Positions 53,937 through 58,017 of a DNA stretch of 58,017 nucleotides are shown piece after piece. The notes below the pieces were generated by a model. The model did not search any database and was not told where the DNA came from. It saw nothing but the letters and a program-made list of their open reading frames with translations. This stretch comes from Phycisphaerales bacterium (GTDB taxonomy: Bacteria > Planctomycetota > Phycisphaerae > Phycisphaerales > UBA1924): positions 1 to 58,017 of the forward strand of contig JADZER010000077.1 in assembly GCA_020850415.1 (NCBI GenBank), written 5' to 3'. Within the stretch, counting starts at the first letter, position 1. Each line of letters begins with the position of its first letter. The position numbers were made by a program, and so were the translations under genes.

Positions 53937-54572
53937 GTGCAGACCGAGAGAACCACGATTGCCGGCGAGGTGGCGCCGATCACCGCGCCCAGCGACCACG
54001 ACGAGCCCATGGCCGGCATGCTGGAACGGCTGCGGAACGGGGACTCGCAGGCGGTGGCCCAGTTCCTGACCGAGTACGGGCCGGTCGTCCGCGCCCACTT
54101 CCGCCGCAAGATCGGCCCCGGGATGCAGCGGCTGGTGGACTCCCAGGACCTGCTCTCGACGATCCTGCGGCGCCTGTGCCAGCGCGTCGGGGGCGCCGGC
54201 ATCCGGGCCGAGAACCACCGCCAGTTCTGGGCGCTGGTCTATCGCATCGGCAACGACGCGCTGGTCGACCGGATCCAGGTGGTCAGCCGGCTCCGCGAGA
54301 TGCAATCACAAGGCTCGGACTTCGCCATGTTCATGGCCGAGAGGCTGATGTCCTCTGGGCCGCAGGCCGAGCACGAGTTCACCGAACAGCTCGCGTTGAT
54401 CCTGGAACGCATCGAGTCGTCGGTGGACCGGGAACTCCTGGTACTCTGGCTGCACGGGCACAACCTCTCCGACGCGGGAGAAGTGCTCGGACTGAGCCCC
54501 GCGGGCGCGCGCAAACGCTGGCAGCGACTCCGAGAGACAATCAGAGCGAGCCTCGAAGGCTCGGGAGGGTAA
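53937..54572 (+). CDS. ECF-like sigma factor paired with kinase (second pair)
   Basis: A 211-aa ECF-type factor. The sigma-2-like region spans AGMLERLRNGDSQAVAQFL to DSQDLLSTILRRL and FWALVYRIGNDALVDRI; region 4 is ELLVLWLHGHNLSDAGEVLGLSPAGARKRWQRLRE split by a helix-turn-helix. No anti-sigma gene follows; instead a Ser/Thr kinase starts 4 nt after its stop. The start is GTG at 53937 with GGAGA 7 nt upstream; the longer frame to 53754 is a shadow of the exported-protein gene. Confidence 0.85.
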   Translation: MQTERTTIAGEVAPITAPSDHDEPMAGMLERLRNGDSQAVAQFLTEYGPVVRAHFRRKIGPGMQRLVDSQDLLSTILRRLCQRVGGAGIRAENHRQFWALVYRIGNDALVDRIQVVSRLREMQSQGSDFAMFMAERLMSSGPQAEHEFTEQLALILERIESSVDRELLVLWLHGHNLSDAGEVLGLSPAGARKRWQRLRETIRASLEGSGG

Positions 54573-54576
54573 GTCA

Positions 54577-56568
54577 GTGATCGACGACACGAGCCATGGC
54601 ATGGAAGCCAGCCGCACACCCCAGAGCGCCCTCGGTCAGATCGCCGCCGTCGCGCCCAGACTCCTCGACGACGCGCTCGCCGAGCGGATCGAGTCCCTCC
54701 TCGAGCCCTGCGGCGAGGGTGTCTGGCGGCTGACCCTGCTGGACATCGTCACCGCCGTGCCGCTCCTCCGAAGCAGGCCCGTCTCCCTGGATACGGCGAT
54801 CGACGCCGTCGTGCGGGGCATGCTCGCCCGCGGTATCAACCCCGGCGAGATCGAGCAGCGCCTGGTCGCCGAGATCCCCGAGCTGGCCGAGCCGGTTCAT
54901 ATCCACATGATGCTCCGCAGCGGCGTGCGCGAGCGGTCCACGGACGAGGACGCAACTACCGCCCGGATCTCCGCCCTCCCCGCCCCGTTCGGGCCCGCCT
55001 CGAACGGGGGCAAGCGCCGGTACGAGCTTGTGGAGCTCGTGGGCAGCGGGAGCGAGGGCAGCGTCTACCGCGCCTACGACCGACAACTCTCCGCCGACGG
55101 GCGTCCGCTCGTCGTCGCGATCAAGATCCTCCGCAGCCGCGAGCCGGCCATCGCCGAGCGGGTGACCAACGAGGCCTCGCGCGCCATGCGCCTCCGCCAC
55201 CCGGCGATCGCGGCCCTCCTGGACTGGGGGCTCTCCGAGGAGGGCGCGTACCTGGTGTACGAGTTTGTCGAGGGCGTGACGCTGCGCACCTGGCTCAAGA
55301 AGCAGGGAATAGCCCCCCGGACGGACGCCGCCAAGATCGTGCGCGATATGGCCGCCGGCATCCAGGCAGCGCACAACGCCGGCGTCGTGCACCGCGACCT
55401 CAAGCCCGACAATGTCATCATCCGCCCGACAGGCGAGGTGTGCATCACAGACCTCGGGCTGATGGAGGCCGTCTCTTCCGACCGGGGCGGACTCCGCGGC
55501 GGCTCACTCGCGTTCGCCGCCCCCGAGCAGCTGCGCGGCGGGCCCGGCGGCGCGGACAACGGCGTGGATGTCTACGCCCTGGGGGGCATGCTTTACTGGC
55601 TCCTCACCGGCGACTATCCCAACGGCGACTCCCAGGCCGAGGTGCAGCGCCGCATGATCCACGACGCGTCCCTGCCGCCCGTCGAACTCGAACGCATCAG
55701 CACCCGCGACCGCACCCTCTATCACATCTCGCTGCGGGCCCTCGCCGCGAGCCCCGCCAACCGCTATTCCTCCGCGGCACTCCTCGCCAGCGACCTCCAA
55801 CTCTGGCTCGAGCGAGAACCGGTGCTGCCGTTCGACCGGCCCTTCCATCGCCGTCTGGTCCTCGCCGCCCAGCGGTCGCCGTCTCTGGTCGCGGGGGCCA
55901 GTCTCGTGGTCGCCTTGCTGCTGCTCTCCGTCTGGGCCGCCTGGCGCCTCGATGTGGGCCGCCAGGAAGCCGGCTTCGCGATCGAGCGCGAACGCCACAA
56001 GGGCGAGCTGGCCGCCAAGCAGGCGGTCCTCGATGGCGAACTGCGGCGCGTGGACAGCGTCCGCGCCCTCACGACCGAGCTGGGCCGGACCGCGGAACTC
56101 ATCCTGACGAGCCCCAAAGACCCCGGCTGGCTCTCGATGTTCAGCGCCCTGGAGTCGCTCACGAGCTCCGGCATCCTGGACATGCCCGGCGCACAAGGGG
56201 AGCTCGTGGACTCCCGCATCAAGCTCGTCGAACAGATCCTCGCCGACGCCGACGCCCAGGGCCAGCGCGACAGCGTCGAGATGGCCATGTGGGAGACCTC
56301 CCAGGTCTACTGGCTCCTCCGCGGCGGCCAGAACGCCAGAGCCGCCGAACTCGCCACGCTCAACACCGAACGCCTCGGGCGCATGATCCCCAACGAAGAC
56401 AACTGGCTCGTTGTCGCCCAAGCCCTGCAACACCTCGCCGCCCTCCGCGCCGACCCAACCACCCCCCCACCCGACCTCGCCCGCAACTGGCTCACCACCC
56501 ACACCGGCAACCTCCCCGAACCCGTGCGCGAGATGGTGCAGGAGACCCTGAGCCCCCAGGATTCGTGA
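54577..56568 (+). CDS. Membrane-anchored Ser/Thr protein kinase (second pair)
   Basis: A 663-aa Hanks-type kinase with an N-terminal domain of about 140 residues unlike the first kinase, then the kinase domain: LVGSGSEGSVYRAYD, Lys183 in VAIKIL, HRDLKPDN (272-279), DLG (292-294, replacing DFG) and FAAPEQL. A membrane helix (LVAGASLVVALLLLSVWAAW, about 430-450) precedes a coiled-coil stretch (IERERHKGELAAKQ) and a helical C-terminal region. Start is GTG at 54577. The kinase could phosphorylate the sigma factor encoded directly upstream; no experiment is implied. Confidence 0.9.
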   Translation: MIDDTSHGMEASRTPQSALGQIAAVAPRLLDDALAERIESLLEPCGEGVWRLTLLDIVTAVPLLRSRPVSLDTAIDAVVRGMLARGINPGEIEQRLVAEIPELAEPVHIHMMLRSGVRERSTDEDATTARISALPAPFGPASNGGKRRYELVELVGSGSEGSVYRAYDRQLSADGRPLVVAIKILRSREPAIAERVTNEASRAMRLRHPAIAALLDWGLSEEGAYLVYEFVEGVTLRTWLKKQGIAPRTDAAKIVRDMAAGIQAAHNAGVVHRDLKPDNVIIRPTGEVCITDLGLMEAVSSDRGGLRGGSLAFAAPEQLRGGPGGADNGVDVYALGGMLYWLLTGDYPNGDSQAEVQRRMIHDASLPPVELERISTRDRTLYHISLRALAASPANRYSSAALLASDLQLWLEREPVLPFDRPFHRRLVLAAQRSPSLVAGASLVVALLLLSVWAAWRLDVGRQEAGFAIERERHKGELAAKQAVLDGELRRVDSVRALTTELGRTAELILTSPKDPGWLSMFSALESLTSSGILDMPGAQGELVDSRIKLVEQILADADAQGQRDSVEMAMWETSQVYWLLRGGQNARAAELATLNTERLGRMIPNEDNWLVVAQALQHLAALRADPTTPPPDLARNWLTTHTGNLPEPVREMVQETLSPQDS

Positions 56569-56585
56569 ACAACAGCCAGCCCAAG

Positions 56586-56684
56586 TCACCTACCCCGGGC
56601 CACCGCCCGCCCCGCCGCCAGCATCGCGTCCGCCTCACGCAGCTTGGTCACGATCTGTTCAGGGGTGTGCCTCGTCCGCTTCAT
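56586..56684 (-). pseudogene. IS3-family transposase OrfA, 5' fragment
   Basis: Minus-strand frame of 32 codons starting MKRTRHTPEQIVTKLREADAM, the N terminus of an IS3-type OrfA helix-turn-helix protein. It stops after about a third of the expected length and no OrfB follows, so this is a truncated remnant abutting the kinase gene. Confidence 0.75.
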
Positions 56685-56790
56685 CGAGGGTCTCCTGGGC
56701 TCTGGCGGAGCCACTCGGGACTCTCATCCGACCTGGACCAGAGATGGGGTCAAGACCAATACCCAAAAGGCTCTGACTCGGACTGGATCA

Positions 56791-56810
56791 GGTTTCCCGG
56801 GGCAGGTCAA
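56791..56810. repeat. Putative IS3-type left inverted repeat
   Basis: Read on the minus strand, TTGACCTGCCCCGGGAAACC lies about 107 nt before the OrfA remnant start. Its TGACCTGCCCC opening is like the termini of several IS3-family elements. I could not find a convincing matching right end. Confidence 0.4.
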
Positions 56811-56832
56811 GTGATCCTCACGCAGGTCAACA

Positions 56833-57525
56833 TTACTCCCACCATTTGTCCCCTTCTTGTGGCGGCCATGCTGGGGGCGGGACTGGCCGGAACACGCCGT
56901 CCCACCCGGGATCGCCGGGAAGCGTCTCGCCGTCAAGCGGCTTGGGAACGATGGGGAACTTGGTGAGAACTAGATCCGGGAAACGGGACTTTAGGTTGAG
57001 GGACTTCACGAGCTCGCCGTCGATGAATATGCTCGCGTACGCATCCTGATAGACCAACCGATCATCGAGATCACGCTCGACAATCGCTCCCTTGGCCGAC
57101 CAGATGCTCCGCCTAATCTGTTGACAGCTCCCGGGACACACCTCGTGTCGGCAATGAGGCCCGCGGTATGGATCAATCACCCTCGCCTGCGGCACGCAGA
57201 TAGCCACATAACTTGTCGCCTGGGTGCATCCCGCTCTATCCACGACTCGACACGAGCCGATGAGCGCGTCGCTGTGGAACCCGGCAAGCACCTCCCACAA
57301 GTCGTTGCGAATAAGACTCGGAAATGTGACCGATGCTTCGCACCCAGCGGGCGCCGATGTGATGACCACATCAATCGGGCATGGCCGATTGATCCATTGC
57401 ATTCCAGGATGATAGCAGTACGAGCACTTGATTCTCGCGTACGCGCTCTCACTCTCGCGCGTTCGCTTGACAACCTCGTCGCGGCGTGATCGCATCTCGT
57501 AGACGGTTCGGCGCTTTGTCTTCAT
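56833..57525 (-). CDS. Cysteine-rich protein, possibly a toxin-immunity protein
   Basis: A 230-aa protein in low-GC surroundings (about 48-62 % in lines counted by eye, against roughly 70 % elsewhere). It has two Cys clusters: KCSYCYHPG (about residue 34) and CRHEVCPGSC (about 125), plus a Cys pair around residues 93-100. The layout recalls the double-CXXCG proteins of myxobacteria, some of which are immunity partners of Sit lipoprotein toxins; I cannot confirm this. The ATG at 57525 overlaps by 1 nt the stop of a preceding protein tail (TGATG), as expected for a toxin-immunity pair. Probably acquired by transfer. Confidence 0.55.
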   Translation of the reverse strand: MKTKRRTVYEMRSRRDEVVKRTRESESAYARIKCSYCYHPGMQWINRPCPIDVVITSAPAGCEASVTFPSLIRNDLWEVLAGFHSDALIGSCRVVDRAGCTQATSYVAICVPQARVIDPYRGPHCRHEVCPGSCQQIRRSIWSAKGAIVERDLDDRLVYQDAYASIFIDGELVKSLNLKSRFPDLVLTKFPIVPKPLDGETLPGDPGWDGVFRPVPPPAWPPQEGDKWWE

Positions 57526-57694
57526 CACTTCGCCACAGACAAGGCCTCGATCAAGGCATCAACAAGACCTTCCAGAGCGTTATCCTTCTCGAATTTCCTC
57601 GTCGCCGCCACGAGCTCGTCAGACACCCGACCGACCTTACCAGGATTCCCCTTGACCCACCGGTCCCAGTTCCTGAACTTGCCCACCTCCGGTG
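57525..57694 (-). pseudogene. C-terminal remnant of a protein upstream of the Cys-rich gene
   Basis: About 53 codons ending at 57525 read as a coherent protein tail (KFRNWDRWVKGNPGKVGRVS then LVAATRKFEKDNALEGLVDAL), with a W-x-x-W and N-P-G-K pattern and lower GC. The 5' part is missing: upstream lies broken IS3 sequence. By chance the frame stays open back to the IS3 OrfB start at 57851, making a chimeric 108-codon ORF. I interpret it as the end of a gene cut by the IS, perhaps the toxin of a toxin-immunity pair. Confidence 0.5.
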
Positions 57695-57709
57695 GACACG
57701 GTGAGTATA

Positions 57710-57851
57710 TCAGCGGCGGCCCGCCTCGAACTGTTCGGGGCTGAGATAGCTGAGACTGCTGTGAATCCTCTGGCGGTTGTAGAACACCTCGATGTACACG
57801 AAGATCGCCGCCCGCGCATCGACACGGGTCACGGATGACCCAGAAGTTCAT
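57710..57851 (-). pseudogene. IS3-family transposase OrfB with internal deletion
   Basis: The OrfB start (MNFWVIRD) at 57851 is followed within about 25 nt by the extreme C terminus of an IS3 DDE transposase in another frame: [20 protein letters not shown] then [11 protein letters not shown] and a stop at 57710. The catalytic core, some 230 residues, is deleted. The element cannot make an active transposase. Confidence 0.8.
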
Positions 57852-58017
57852 GGGCGGTCTCCTTCCCTCGCGAAGAAGGCCGTCGCTTTCTTGAGAATGT
57901 CGCGCTCGATCCTCAGCCGCCGGTTCTCGGCCTCAAGCTCACGCACCCGCGCCGCCAGGTCCTTCTGCTCCTCGGGGAGGAACACGCCCCTGCCGTGACG
58001 GGCCTGGCTGACCCAGA
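57848..58017 (-). pseudogene. IS3-family transposase OrfA, 3' part, runs off the window
   Basis: The C-terminal part of an IS3 OrfA: GRGVFLPEEQKDLAARVREL and a leucine-zipper stretch (ELEAENRRLRIERDILKKA), ending TAFFAREGDRP. Its stop overlaps the OrfB start (ATGA), the usual IS3 arrangement. The N-terminal part lies beyond the window edge, so completeness is unknown, but the linked OrfB is deleted. Confidence 0.8.

Noticed and set aside
57673..57690. Right inverted repeat of the IS3 element
   Set aside because: TGAACTTGCCCACC only loosely resembles the putative left end and needs an insertion to align; it also lies inside the coherent protein tail.
1..58017. tRNA, rRNA, tmRNA or riboswitch
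   Set aside because: No cloverleaf, conserved rRNA stretch or known riboswitch core was recognised by eye; a covariance-model scan would be needed to exclude small RNAs.

Overview
The window looks like a piece of a high-GC (around 70 %) planctomycete chromosome, most likely from the Phycisphaerae. This rests on gene content: LPS genes (lpxK), C-terminal dockerin-like repeats of the D-x-N-x-D-G-x-x-N-T type, a VPAP...RRRR (PEP-CTERM-like) sorting tail, type II pseudopilins, ECF-like sigma factors paired with Ser/Thr kinases, DUF6807 (PmoA-like) and Tat-exported enolase-superfamily proteins. The taxonomic call is inference; no rRNA or tRNA gene was recognised.

Layout. 1-615: non-coding GC-rich sequence with an octamer repeat. 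616-10465: housekeeping genes (lpxK, a membrane protein, maf, a nitrilase-family amidase, a lipoprotein, mnmE, yidC, a phosphoesterase, two clpP genes). 10493-13654: a Ser/Thr kinase with its ECF-like sigma factor and small ORFs. 13782-15434: gpmI. 15503-24730: a minus-strand catabolic cluster (Tat-exported enolase-superfamily protein, DUF6807 protein, 38-codon linking ORF, second enolase-superfamily protein, Gfo/Idh dehydrogenase, sugar isomerase, atypical Nramp-fold transporter, DUF993 TIM-barrel protein). It looks like an uncharacterised sugar or sugar-acid pathway in which DUF993 could be the aldolase. 24838-26638: histidine kinase and single-domain response regulator, convergent and overlapping. 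26617-31695: hoxF-U-Y-H-W, an NAD(P)-linked bidirectional [NiFe] hydrogenase plus its protease.

31874-46643: LacI regulator, then a long plus-strand glycan locus: GH144-like glucanase lipoprotein, PEP-CTERM-like protein, GH94 phosphorylase, pseudopilin, membrane protein, sugar ABC importer (binding protein and two permeases), two dockerin-repeat proteins, sugar isomerase and Gfo/Idh dehydrogenase. Two near-identical 16-bp LacI-type operators (34562-34577 and 42560-42575) each lie just behind a TTGACA promoter and before an identical ribosome-binding segment, so this regulon can be read directly from the DNA.

46667-52698: hydrogenase maturation genes, hypFEDC on the minus strand and hypAB divergent. 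52770-56568: HTH protein, small exported protein and a second sigma-factor/kinase pair. 56586-58017: lower-GC mobile DNA, with two broken IS3-family elements around a cysteine-rich gene and the tail of a preceding protein, possibly an orphan immunity gene after a truncated toxin.
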